Origin: an uncultured Collinsella sp.
GTDB taxonomy: Bacteria; Actinomycetota; Coriobacteriia; Coriobacteriales; Coriobacteriaceae
Direction of reading: 5' to 3'
NCBI GenBank assembly: GCA_900552425.1
Contig: URZR01000014.1
Coordinates: forward strand, 1-17,274
Length of the DNA: 17,274 bases
Part shown: piece by piece, positions 7,204 to 13,875 of the stretch
How the letters are laid out: each line of letters starts with the position of its first letter
How positions within the stretch are numbered: position 1 is the first letter of the stretch
Translations under genes and position numbers: made by a program
Notes under the pieces: model-generated
The model's input: only the letters and a program-made list of their open reading frames with translations
Database searches by the model: none
What the model was told of the DNA's origin: nothing

Positions 7204-7844
7204 GCGTGATCGTTAGGGACGTATCGAAGCGCATGGGCAAAAACGATGTTCTGCGCAACGTGTCCATCGAGGTTGACCCTGGGACTGTGGTCGGTCTTCA
7301 GGGGATAAACGGTTCGGGTAAGACCATGCTTATGCGAGCGGTCTGCGGATTGATCAAGCCTACCGAAGGCGAAATCTCTATCGATGGCCAAAGGCTTGGG
7401 GCGGACATCTCGTTCCCGCCGAGTCTGGGGATGTTGATCGAGGCGCCTTCCTTTTTGGGATATCTGTCTGGCTACGACAATCTGGAGCTCATCGCCCAGA
7501 TCAAGGGCGTTGCCACCCCCGAGGACATTCGCTCTGCCCTGCGGCTCGTGGGGCTCGATGCAGACGAAAAAAAGAAGTTCCGAGCATACTCGCTTGGGAT
7601 GAAGCAACGTCTGGGGATAGCTGCGGCAATTATGGAAAAGCCGAAGCTACTCGTTCTCGATGAGCCAACAAATGCCCTCGACGAAGCGGGCGTGGAAATG
7701 CTCAAGCGCGTTGTGGCGATGGCGGCATCAACGGGTCGCGAGGTCCTTCTGTCCAGCCATGACGGAGAGGTGCTCGAGGAGCTGGCCGATCGGGTTTACT
7801 GCATGCGCGACGGTGCCGTTGTGAAAGTTCGGGAAAGGTCGTGA
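7200..7844 (+). CDS. ABC transporter ATP-binding protein, BcrA/antibiotic-export type
   Basis: A complete 214-residue nucleotide-binding domain: Walker A GINGSGKT (35-42), signature YSLGMKQR (130-137), Walker B LLVLDEP (150-156) followed by TNALD, and the switch His187 in SSHD. At the Q-loop position the sequence reads GMLIEAPSF, so the usual Gln is replaced, as in BcrA/NatA-like ATPases that serve ABC-2 permeases in bacitracin and lantibiotic self-protection. The protein is shorter than BcrA (about 300 residues) and lacks its C-terminal extension. The start ATG at 7200 overlaps the permease stop (ATGA), with GGGGG a few bases upstream. The stop overlaps the next gene's GTG (GTGA). It is expected to power the two-subunit permease. 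Confidence 0.92.
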   Translation: MSVIVRDVSKRMGKNDVLRNVSIEVDPGTVVGLQGINGSGKTMLMRAVCGLIKPTEGEISIDGQRLGADISFPPSLGMLIEAPSFLGYLSGYDNLELIAQIKGVATPEDIRSALRLVGLDADEKKKFRAYSLGMKQRLGIAAAIMEKPKLLVLDEPTNALDEAGVEMLKRVVAMAASTGREVLLSSHDGEVLEELADRVYCMRDGAVVKVRERS

Positions 7845-8509
7845 GCGCGATGAAGAAGACCCTGTGGACAAGAAGGTCGGCGCTCGCGCTTTTCGGCTGT
7901 GCTGCTGCCGGCCTTGCGGGCATGAGGGTGAGCGCCGTTAACGGGAACCGGACGGTCATTCCTGAGAAATACTATGCGGAGGGCGAATGGCTCTCGATGG
8001 ATGGGGCGTTTCTGGGGTCGAAGGATGTGGCGACTGACGGGTATTCGTTTTGCATAGACGGGGCGGAGCTGCTCACGCCGCGCGAGTATCTCAAACGAGC
8101 ACATGACGATTATTCAAAATATGGCACCGTGGATACGAAAACGAGACTGAAGGATGCCGACATCACGTGCGTTATCGCCGTAAAGATGCGTGTCAGAAAT
8201 AGGGATAATATCGACGGTGGAATCAAAGCGTATGTTTGGCATCTGGTTCCGGAGTCTGCGCCAAACTATGATTTTGTAGTCAATACCGATCTGATAACGC
8301 AAGCCATGCCGGTCCTTGGCGGCTCTGCTGCGTTTGCCGTGGAGGTTGGGGCAGAAAACGAGTTGCTCGTCCCATTTATGATGCAGAACACCAACGACTA
8401 TTTCGAAGGTTACGAGACCGTCCGTTTTGAGAAAGCATTTCCCGGGACTTACACGATGAAGATGACCGATCTGCCGGAGCGGAGGCTCTTAAGGTTTGAA
8501 GTGAAATAG
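7841..8509 (+). CDS. Exported or lipid-anchored accessory protein of the ABC operon
   Basis: A 222-residue protein with an N-terminal export signal: KKTLWTRRSALALFGCAAAG has a twin-arginine pair (11-12), a hydrophobic stretch and Cys20 in an LFGC context. That is close to a lipobox, though Phe at -2 is unusual; cleavage after VSA (32) is the alternative. The mature part is about 190 polar residues of mixed alpha/beta character, with a central VIAVKMRVRNRDNIDGG strand region and an end FEKAFPGTYTMKMTDLPERR. Parts recall the DUF5028-type proteins I associate with Coriobacteriia peptide loci, but I cannot confirm this. The GTG start overlaps the ATPase stop; an ATG nine bases later (7850) is possible. 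As the last operon gene it could be an immunity lipoprotein or a surface receptor for the exported product. Confidence 0.72.
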   Translation: MSAMKKTLWTRRSALALFGCAAAGLAGMRVSAVNGNRTVIPEKYYAEGEWLSMDGAFLGSKDVATDGYSFCIDGAELLTPREYLKRAHDDYSKYGTVDTKTRLKDADITCVIAVKMRVRNRDNIDGGIKAYVWHLVPESAPNYDFVVNTDLITQAMPVLGGSAAFAVEVGAENELLVPFMMQNTNDYFEGYETVRFEKAFPGTYTMKMTDLPERRLLRFEVK

Positions 8510-8546
8510 CTCGAGAGCAAGGCAAAACGGGTCCATTGGCGGTACG

Positions 8547-8586
8547 CGCGCCCGATTCCAGGCGCCCCGGCCCGGAATCGGGCGCG
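8547..8586. terminator. Bidirectional hairpin between convergent genes
   Basis: Arms CGCGCCCGATTCC (8547-8559) and GGAATCGGGCGCG (8574-8586) form a perfect 13-bp stem with a 14-base GC-rich loop. It lies 38 bases after the ABC-operon stop and 29 bases before the stop side of the convergent YcxB-like gene, where a shared terminator is expected. Neither side has a U tract, so it is not a textbook intrinsic terminator. Confidence 0.6.
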
Positions 8587-8614
8587 GGACGAGGCGCCTT
8601 CGGTGTCGGCCGGC

Positions 8615-9331
8615 CTACCGCTTCTTCTTGCTCTTCTTCTGCTTGCGCTGCTTGCCCTTGGTCTCCTGGGGCTTGTCGCCCTGTTTTGCTTCGGCAGCGG
8701 CCTTTTCTGCCTTCATCTTCTTGCGTTTGGTCTCGATGCGGAGTTTTTTGTTGATGCGGGCCTTGAGGAAGGGACCGAACTGCTCGGCATCGCCGCGGAC
8801 AAAGGTGTCCTTAGGGATCGTCACGCCCTGGTCGGCGAACATGGCCACAAAGATGCGCTCGCCGTCGAGCACGTGGTCGAGCTTTTCAAACGGGAAGAAC
8901 TGCGACTTGCCGCTCGTGCCCCAAACCATCAGGCCGTCCTCGTTGGCGGCGACGCGGCGATAGCGGCCACCCATGGACTCGTCGGCCTCAACGGCGTCGA
9001 TAAAGTCGCGGGCGAGGGTGTGGTGCAGGTTTTTGCTCCACCAGGCCAAAAAGGCGCCGAATACGATCAAGACGACGCCAAACTTGATCCAGTTGCCGCC
9101 GGCCACCAGCATGCCGATGCCGATGAGCGCGGCAATTGCCGCGGCGACATACAGCGAGCCGCGACGCCTGGGCGAGGCGACCAGGCGGGCGAAGTCGGTG
9201 ACGAGGTCGTTTTCGTATTGGTACTCGTTGAGGTACAGGATGCCGTCGTCGGCTGCGGCCTGCTCCTCGAGCGCGACCTCGACCTGGTCGGCTGCTTCGG
9301 AGGGAACGAGGTTGCTCTCTGCGTCTGCCAT
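8615..9331 (-). CDS. YcxB-like two-span membrane protein with Lys-rich tail
   Basis: A 238-residue protein. Residues 1-56 are cytoplasmic and acidic at first, then come two adjacent spans (about 59-78 and 82-98) after PRRRG. A cytoplasmic domain of about 100 residues follows (NLHHTLARDFIDAVEAD, then GRYRRVAANEDGLMVWGTSG and FPFEKLDHVLDGERIFVAMF), and the tail after about 205 is almost all Lys, Ala, Gln and Glu and ends KKSKKKR. The two spans followed by a small PH-like beta domain fit the YcxB family, whose function is unknown. The ATG at 9331-9329 has AGGAG about ten bases upstream. The gene is convergent with the ABC operon and divergent from dnaX. The basic tail could bind nucleic acid or acidic lipid; this is inference. 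Confidence 0.75.
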   Translation of the reverse strand: MADAESNLVPSEAADQVEVALEEQAAADDGILYLNEYQYENDLVTDFARLVASPRRRGSLYVAAAIAALIGIGMLVAGGNWIKFGVVLIVFGAFLAWWSKNLHHTLARDFIDAVEADESMGGRYRRVAANEDGLMVWGTSGKSQFFPFEKLDHVLDGERIFVAMFADQGVTIPKDTFVRGDAEQFGPFLKARINKKLRIETKRKKMKAEKAAAEAKQGDKPQETKGKQRKQKKSKKKR

Positions 9332-9371
9332 GCTCTTTGGACTCCTATCGCGGCGGGCTCGCCGTACGGGT

Positions 9372-9378
9372 TATTATG
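9372..9378. promoter_or_regulatory. AT-rich core of the divergent YcxB-like/dnaX intergenic region
   Basis: The 116-base gap 9332-9447 is GC-rich except for TTATTATGG. It can be read as a -10 in both directions: TATTAT on the plus strand (9372-9377) and CATAAT on the minus strand (9378-9373). No -35 hexamer is convincing on either side. The minus reading gives a leader of about 35 bases, and the plus reading about 65 bases to dnaX. Weak evidence. Confidence 0.3.
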
Positions 9379-9447
9379 GAATGCAGTATGCCGTGCGACC
9401 GCATGGCCGCCGCGGCAACAAGACTCAGTATACCCGGGGGAGCACCC

Positions 9448-11928
9448 ATGGAATCGTTGTACCGAAAGTATCGCCCGCTCACCTTTGACTCCGTGGTGGG
9501 CCAGCAGCATATCGTCTCGACGCTCGAGCACGCCATCACCGAGGGGCGCCTGTCCCACGCCTACCTGTTCTGCGGACCGCGCGGCACGGGCAAGACCACC
9601 ATGGCGCGCATTCTGGCCAAGGCGCTGCTGTGCCGCAATGCCGAGGCGGCGCGCGCCGAGGGTGCAAGCGGCTGCATGCCCGACGGTACTTGCGAGGAGT
9701 GCGAGCTCATTGCCGAGGGTAACCACCCCGATGTCTACGAGCTCGATGCCGCCTCCCGCACGGGCGTGGACAATGTGCGCGAGGAAATCATCAACTCCGT
9801 CAACTTTGCCCCGGTGCGCGGCAAGTACAAGATCTATATCATCGACGAGGTCCACATGCTCACGACGGCGGCGTTCAACGCGCTGCTCAAGACGCTCGAG
9901 GAGCCGCCGGCACACGTGATCTTTGTGCTGTGCACCACCGACCCGCAAAAGATTCTGGAGACCATCCTCTCGCGCTGCCAGCGTTTCGATTTCCATCGCA
10001 TCGGCAACGAGGATATCGAGCGTCGCCTGGCATACGTGTGCGAGCAGGAGGGCTTCGATTACGACGATGAGGCGCTGGCTATCGTGGCGCGCCATGCCAA
10101 GGGCGGTATGCGCGACGCGCTGTCCACGCTGGAGCAGCTGAGCGTCTTTGGCAACGGTTCTGTGCATGCGGACGACGCCCGCTCGCTTTTAGGCGAGGTT
10201 TCGGACCAGATTCTGGGCGAGTTTTCCCGCGCCATTGCCGATCGCGATGTTGCCGAGCTCTATGGACTGATCCGTGCGCAGGTCGAGGAAGGAAACGACC
10301 TGCTGGAGCTGACGCGCGACCTGGTGGCGCATGTGCGTGACGTGTACGTTGCCTGCGTTGCCGGTGCCCGTGCCGAGCTGTTTGAGGGCGGCTCCGAGCA
10401 GGCCGAGGCGCTTGCTGCCGAGGCCGCTGCCTTTGGCGAGCATCCTGCCGACCGCCTGGCCCGTGTGCTGACGGTGCTCGACGATGCCGCACTGGAGATG
10501 AGGGGCGCGAGCGACGTGCGCCTGGTGCTCGAGATCGCCTGCACGCGCCTGGCACGTCCCGAGGCCGATTTAACGATTGAGGCATTGGCCGAGCGCGTGG
10601 CCCGCTTGGAGGCCATGGTTGCCAACGGCGCCGTGCCGGCGAGCGTGGCTGCTGCTCAGGCCGCCGCGCCTGCAGCATCCGTACCCGCTGCTGCCCAACA
10701 GCCGACGCTAATTTCGGGCGCTCGTGCTGCCGCTCCGGCGGCATCCGCTGCCCCCGCTGCTACGTCCGCGCGCCAGGGCGGTATGCCTTGGGACCGTGGT
10801 GCTGCTGTTCCGGCTGCCCAGCCTGCGTCCCGTTCTGCGTCCGTGTCAGCTTCCAAGCCTGCAGCGCCTGCACCTCAGCCTGCGCCGACTCCGACGCCTC
10901 AGCCCGTTGCGGCTCCCGCGCCTGCCACCGCTCCGGCACCTAAGCCCCAGTCCAACAATGCCGCCCAGGTTGCCGCCGCCGGTACTGCCGAGACGCCCGC
11001 GGTCGAGGATGCCGGAGAGCTGCAGCGCAAATGGGCCGAGGTTGTCGAGCGTGTCAAGGCGCGTCAGGCTTCCTACGCGGGGCTTTTGCTCAATGCCCGC
11101 GCCACGGCTGACGACGGCTCCAGGCTCACGGTCTCGTTCCCCGCGGGCTCGACCTTTGCCATCAAGATGCTTGGACGCGCCGACACGCAGTCGGTGGTCC
11201 TGCCGACAGTCAGTGCGGTCTTCGGTCGTCGTACCGTCGACTATGTCCTGGATGGGGGTGGCACGCCGGCTCCTCAACATGAGGAGCATTCTCCATCTGC
11301 ACGGGCTGCGGCATCTGCGGACCCGCAACCCGTGTCCTCGGCGGCCCCTGCATCCTCGAGCGCCAGCGCGACGCAGCCAAAAGCAGCATCGATAGCGGCG
11401 CCGACCCCGTCGGCGCCTAAGCCCGTCATGGCCAAACCGGCTGCTCCGACACCCGCGCCCAAGCCTGCCTCGCCCGCGCCCAAGTCGTCTGACCTGGGCA
11501 AAGCCCCCTGGCTGCGCTCCGACAACCCCGCCGGCGCTCCTGCCACGGGCAAGCTCCCGACCGAGCCCGCGCCCCGAGCGCCCGAGCGCGCGTCCGCTCC
11601 CAAGGCTCAGCCCGCCGCGCCGTCTGCGCCATGGGAATCCGAGCAGGTTCCCTACGACGATGCCATGGTTGGCGGTTTTGTTGCCGATGCTGGTGGGGAC
11701 GATCTGCCTCCGTTCGACGTGCCGGGTGCGGCGTCCGCGCCCAAGTCCGCTGCAACTGCCCCCAAAGAGGAGGACGCTCCTGCAGCTCCCTGGGAGTCCA
11801 ACTCCGGTGCGGGCGGCCCCTTCGGCCATCAGGGTGCAGCCCCGAGCATCCCGCAGACCGAGGACGAGGCCAAAGCCCTCATCCGCAGCGTCTTCGGCCA
11901 GTCCACCATCTTCAAGCCGGTGGAGTAG
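9448..11928 (+). CDS. dnaX: DNA polymerase III subunit gamma/tau
   Basis: The ATPase of the clamp loader that places the sliding clamp on DNA and ties the replisome together. The 826-residue protein begins MESLYRKYRPLTFDSVVGQ, the family hallmark. It shows Walker A GPRGTGKT (43-50), the zinc module cysteines 62, 76, 82 and 85, Walker B IIDEVHM (131-137), sensor 1 in CTTDPQK, and the SRC arginine finger (175-177). After domain III comes a very long Ala/Pro-rich linker. It is interrupted by a folded segment (about 11018-11270, beginning ELQRKWAEVVERVKARQ) and a second Pro/Ala stretch with four PW motifs, and it ends EDEAKALIRSVFGQS...FKPVE. The ATG at 9448 has GGGGGAG five bases upstream; the frame stays open further upstream but lacks that support. 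No A-rich slippery heptamer is seen, so only the full-length tau-type product is predicted. Confidence 0.97.
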   Translation: MESLYRKYRPLTFDSVVGQQHIVSTLEHAITEGRLSHAYLFCGPRGTGKTTMARILAKALLCRNAEAARAEGASGCMPDGTCEECELIAEGNHPDVYELDAASRTGVDNVREEIINSVNFAPVRGKYKIYIIDEVHMLTTAAFNALLKTLEEPPAHVIFVLCTTDPQKILETILSRCQRFDFHRIGNEDIERRLAYVCEQEGFDYDDEALAIVARHAKGGMRDALSTLEQLSVFGNGSVHADDARSLLGEVSDQILGEFSRAIADRDVAELYGLIRAQVEEGNDLLELTRDLVAHVRDVYVACVAGARAELFEGGSEQAEALAAEAAAFGEHPADRLARVLTVLDDAALEMRGASDVRLVLEIACTRLARPEADLTIEALAERVARLEAMVANGAVPASVAAAQAAAPAASVPAAAQQPTLISGARAAAPAASAAPAATSARQGGMPWDRGAAVPAAQPASRSASVSASKPAAPAPQPAPTPTPQPVAAPAPATAPAPKPQSNNAAQVAAAGTAETPAVEDAGELQRKWAEVVERVKARQASYAGLLLNARATADDGSRLTVSFPAGSTFAIKMLGRADTQSVVLPTVSAVFGRRTVDYVLDGGGTPAPQHEEHSPSARAAASADPQPVSSAAPASSSASATQPKAASIAAPTPSAPKPVMAKPAAPTPAPKPASPAPKSSDLGKAPWLRSDNPAGAPATGKLPTEPAPRAPERASAPKAQPAAPSAPWESEQVPYDDAMVGGFVADAGGDDLPPFDVPGAASAPKSAATAPKEEDAPAAPWESNSGAGGPFGHQGAAPSIPQTEDEAKALIRSVFGQSTIFKPVE

Positions 11929-11949
11929 CTGCGCAGGCGGGTATACTGC

Positions 11950-12423
11950 TCAAGAAGAGAGCCCCTTGCCCGGGCGCATCTGTATTTCGGACATGTGCAA
12001 CGTGGTGCCGCGTATATCGCATTCGAGCAGACAGGCGCGTGACGGTCGGCCTAGGATGCTGAGGTCGATACGATACGTCGCATGGCTGTCCGTGTACTCG
12101 ACTTGCTCGGCGTTGACGGTTGCTCCGATTGTAAATAAAGAGCCCAGTTCGGCATCGACAATCTTGGAGTCCTTTATCTTGACCTTGAACTCTTGGTAGA
12201 GGGACGGGCTGTTGTAGTAAATGGTTCGGGTTCCGTCGGTGCATTCATCGGTCGTCTCCCATTTGACGACGGGCTGGTCCGAGCTGGCTATCAGCAGTTC
12301 TGCTCCAAAAGCTATGGCATGGGTGATGATAACCAGTAATACCCAGACGACAAAGAGATAGAGAACCACATATGCAACGGGGTGTTTTGAGCGGATGTTT
12401 TGGAGTACGGCTGGGACATTCAC
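11950..12423 (-). CDS. Small single-pass membrane protein, unknown function
   Basis: A 157-residue protein with a short cytoplasmic start, one long membrane span (about 17-44, VAYVVLYLFVVWVLLVIIT) and an extracytoplasmic beta-rich domain of about 110 residues. That domain contains WETTDECTDGTRTIYYNS, TYRIDLSIL and the pair ACLLEC, so three cysteines lie outside the membrane. I do not recognise a family. The GTG start has a perfect GGAGG seven bases upstream and a TATAAT 36 bases upstream, so it looks like a real, independently transcribed gene. It lies opposite to, and between, dnaX and ybaB, which are usually adjacent, and its base composition is more AT-rich than either. Its stop is 22 bases from the dnaX stop, with no clear terminator between them. 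Confidence 0.72.
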   Translation of the reverse strand: MNVPAVLQNIRSKHPVAYVVLYLFVVWVLLVIITHAIAFGAELLIASSDQPVVKWETTDECTDGTRTIYYNSPSLYQEFKVKIKDSKIVDAELGSLFTIGATVNAEQVEYTDSHATYRIDLSILGRPSRACLLECDIRGTTLHMSEIQMRPGKGLSS

Positions 12424-12458
12424 GAGGGCACCTCCAAATCGTCATCTATGACAATCAA

Positions 12459-12464
12459 ATTATA
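12459..12464 (-). promoter_or_regulatory. Consensus -10 (TATAAT) for the small membrane protein gene
   Basis: The minus strand reads GGGTATAATTTG, a perfect -10, 36 bases before the GTG start, with GGAGG between them. The -35 position (AGGCGG at 17 bases) does not match consensus. Confidence 0.5.
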
Positions 12465-12575
12465 CCCAGCCGCCATGCGTGCCGCCTCGAGCAGCGGCTC
12501 GGCATTTTGCCATGTAGCCTTGTAGCCCTACGCATAAACTGCCTGGTTCCAGCTCTGCTAGATGTAGCTTGAGAT

Positions 12576-12612
12576 AATTATGCAACCTTGCATAATTCGA
12601 CCTTGCATAATC
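12576..12612. promoter_or_regulatory. Palindrome AATTATGCAA-cc-TTGCATAATT plus third half-site; operator-like
   Basis: Two perfect 10-base arms (12576-12585 and 12588-12597) are separated by two bases. A further copy of the right arm, TTGCATAATC, follows at 12603-12612, so ACCTTGCATAAT is directly repeated with a 15-base period (12585 and 12600). Three half-sites of this kind in a divergent intergenic region suggest a protein-binding site. The regulator is unknown. Confidence 0.55.
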
Positions 12613-12634
12613 TTGGGCGTGCGTCACGCTCAAG
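12612..12634. other. Short-loop hairpin CTTGGGCGTG-cgt-CACGCTCAAG
   Basis: Ten-base arms at 12612-12621 and 12625-12634, with a single G:T mismatch and a three-base loop, directly abut the third half-site of the AT-rich palindrome. No U tract follows on either strand, so it is more likely structural or regulatory than a terminator. Confidence 0.45.
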
Positions 12635-12688
12635 GACATGTATATCGACTGAGGTAGCGTGTCCGCCCCGCTCTCTGGCTTCGCGCCG

Positions 12689-12697
12689 TGGTACGAT
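12689..12697 (+). promoter_or_regulatory. Candidate extended -10 promoter for ybaB-recR
   Basis: TGGTACGAT followed by a T run fits an extended -10 (TGn plus TACGAT) and would give a leader of about 70 bases to the ybaB ATG. No clear -35 is seen. If real, it separates ybaB-recR transcription from dnaX. Confidence 0.4.
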
Positions 12698-12772
12698 TTT
12701 TGAGTTTGAAAGTCCCGCCGTGCTCCGGCTGTCCTTGCAGCTCGGCGCGCGGCCGCACGTAAAGGAGCCATC

Positions 12773-13093
12773 ATGGCCGGTATGAACATGCAGCAGATGA
12801 TGAAGCAGGCCCGCAAGATGCAGGAGCAGCTTGCCGCCGCGCAGGAGAACCTCAAGTCCCAGACCGTCGACGCCTCTGCCGGCGGCGGTATGGTCAAGGT
12901 GACCGTTAACGGCGAGATGGAGCTCGTCAACCTTACCATCGACCCCGATGCCCTCGATCCCGAGGACGTCGATATGCTGCAGGACATGATCATGGCTGCC
13001 GTCAACGAGGCCGTCCGCGGCGTCAACGAGCTCGCCAACAAGCAGATGGGCGCCATCACCGGCGGCCTCAACATCCCGGGCATGCCGTTCTAA
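12773..13093 (+). CDS. ybaB: Nucleoid-associated protein YbaB/EbfC
   Basis: A complete small DNA-binding protein of 106 residues. The start MNMQQMMKQARKMQEQLAAAQENL is the conserved N-terminal helix of the YbaB/EbfC family. It is followed by the beta-sheet segment VTVNGEMELVNLTIDPDALDPEDVDMLQDM and the C-terminal helix INEL-like stretch VNEAVRGVNELANKQMG, with the usual Gly-rich end. The family forms dimers that bind and bridge DNA. The ATG at 12773 has AAAGGAG five bases upstream. The stop lies 13 bases before recR, the usual pairing; both are thought to act in the DNA repair and nucleoid context. Length and motifs are typical and nothing is missing. Confidence 0.96.
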   Translation: MAGMNMQQMMKQARKMQEQLAAAQENLKSQTVDASAGGGMVKVTVNGEMELVNLTIDPDALDPEDVDMLQDMIMAAVNEAVRGVNELANKQMGAITGGLNIPGMPF

Positions 13094-13106
13094 GACACGC
13101 ATATAT

Positions 13107-13703
13107 ATGAGTGCGAATCACAGTCTGCAAAAACTGCTCGATGAGCTGGGTCGTCTGCCGGGCATTGGTCCCAAGTCAGCTCAGCGCATCGCCTATTACC
13201 TGTTGGAGGCTGACGCCGAGGAGGCGCGCCGCCTGGCCGAGGCCATCCTGGAGGTTAAGCAGGAGGTTCACTTTTGCAGCCGCTGCTTTAACTACGCCAC
13301 GGCCGACGAGTGCTCCATCTGCCAGGACCCGATGCGCGATACCACTCGCATTTGCGTGGTGGGCGAGCCGCGCGACGTCCAGGCAATCGAGCGCACGGGC
13401 AGCTACCACGGTCTCTACCACGTATTGGGCGGCGTGATCAGCCCCATGGACAAGATCGGTCCCGAGCAGCTGCATATCCGCGAGCTGCTGGCGCGCCTGG
13501 GCCACGAGGACATCCACGAGGTCATCATCGCCACCAACCCCAATATTGAGGGCGAGACCACGGCGAGCTACCTGGCCCGCACTATCAAGCCGCTGGGCGT
13601 CGAGGTGTCGCGTCTGGCGAGCGGTCTGCCCGTGGGCGGCGACCTGGAGTATGCCGACGAGCTTACGCTTGGCCGCGCTATCGAGGCCCGCCGCGCGATC
13701 TAG
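13107..13703 (+). CDS. recR: Recombination mediator RecR
   Basis: The RecFOR-pathway protein that, with RecO, helps load RecA on SSB-coated single-stranded DNA at gaps. The 198-residue length is standard. The helix-hairpin-helix LPGIGPKSAQRIAYYLL is at 17-33, the four-Cys zinc module CSRC...CSIC at 57-72, and the TOPRIM domain starts at RICVVGEPRDVQAIE with GGVISPMDKIGPEQL. The conserved end ASGLPVGGDLEYADELTLGRAI(E) is intact. The ATG lies in an ATATATATGAG context with no recognisable ribosome-binding site, 13 bases after ybaB, so translation may depend on ribosomes finishing ybaB. No strong terminator directly follows the stop; the first terminator-like hairpin is about 200 bases downstream. 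Confidence 0.97.
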   Translation: MSANHSLQKLLDELGRLPGIGPKSAQRIAYYLLEADAEEARRLAEAILEVKQEVHFCSRCFNYATADECSICQDPMRDTTRICVVGEPRDVQAIERTGSYHGLYHVLGGVISPMDKIGPEQLHIRELLARLGHEDIHEVIIATNPNIEGETTASYLARTIKPLGVEVSRLASGLPVGGDLEYADELTLGRAIEARRAI

Positions 13704-13776
13704 GCGGCGTCAGCTTCGCGGCATGTCCCGTCGGCCTGCCGCACGGGGTGCTCATAATTGGGCGCGCGTTCATGCA

Positions 13777-13862
13777 TTTGTTGTGCAACAAACCTGCTTT
13801 TCATCCGCTTATCGCGTGTATGGGTCCGCTTGTACCTCGTATTTGCCCATTCGTTGCGCAAC
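13777..13862. promoter_or_regulatory. Two GTTGYGCAAC palindromes, candidate operator pair
   Basis: GTTGTGCAAC at 13780-13789 sits inside a longer repeat of 7-base arms TTTGTTG/CAACAAA (13777-13792). GTTGCGCAAC at 13853-13862 is a perfect palindrome. They are 73 bases apart, about seven helical turns, and the second overlaps the -35 region of the candidate promoter at 13876-13884. Such a pair could bind one repressor or activator. Confidence 0.45.
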
Positions 13863-13875
13863 CTTTTGGGTTCGC

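Larger units (their letters stand above)
12424..12772. other. Divergent intergenic region of about 350 bp before ybaB
   Basis: No gene is supported here. It contains the leader and -10 of the minus-strand membrane protein gene (12459-12464), an AT-rich palindrome with a third half-site (12576-12612), a 10-bp-stem hairpin (12612-12634) and a candidate ybaB promoter (12689-12697). I looked for an SRP RNA, which lies near dnaX in some bacteria, and did not find its conserved tetraloop region. Confidence 0.6.

Noticed and set aside
9067..10167. Minus-strand open frame of 366 codons across the YcxB-like gene and dnaX
   Set aside because: It overlaps two well-supported genes in another frame, ends in low-complexity Arg/Ser sequence and has no start signals; a GC-rich shadow.
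10846..11829. Long minus-strand open frame of 327 codons inside dnaX
   Set aside because: It is the Arg/Gly-rich shadow of the Pro/Ala-coding strand. It has no ribosome site and no recognisable protein features, and it lies wholly inside dnaX.
9448..11928. Programmed frameshift in dnaX producing a gamma form
   Set aside because: No A-rich slippery heptamer of the A AAA AAG type is visible after domain III.
12424..12772. SRP RNA or tRNA near dnaX
   Set aside because: The conserved SRP GGAAGxAGC-type region is not present on either strand, and no tRNA cloverleaf with a proper T-loop and acceptor stem could be built around the GGTTCCAGC at about 12545.
12588..12785. Plus-strand 65-codon frame upstream of ybaB
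   Set aside because: It starts at a TTG inside the palindrome without a ribosome site and overlaps the ybaB start out of frame; its composition is not protein-like.
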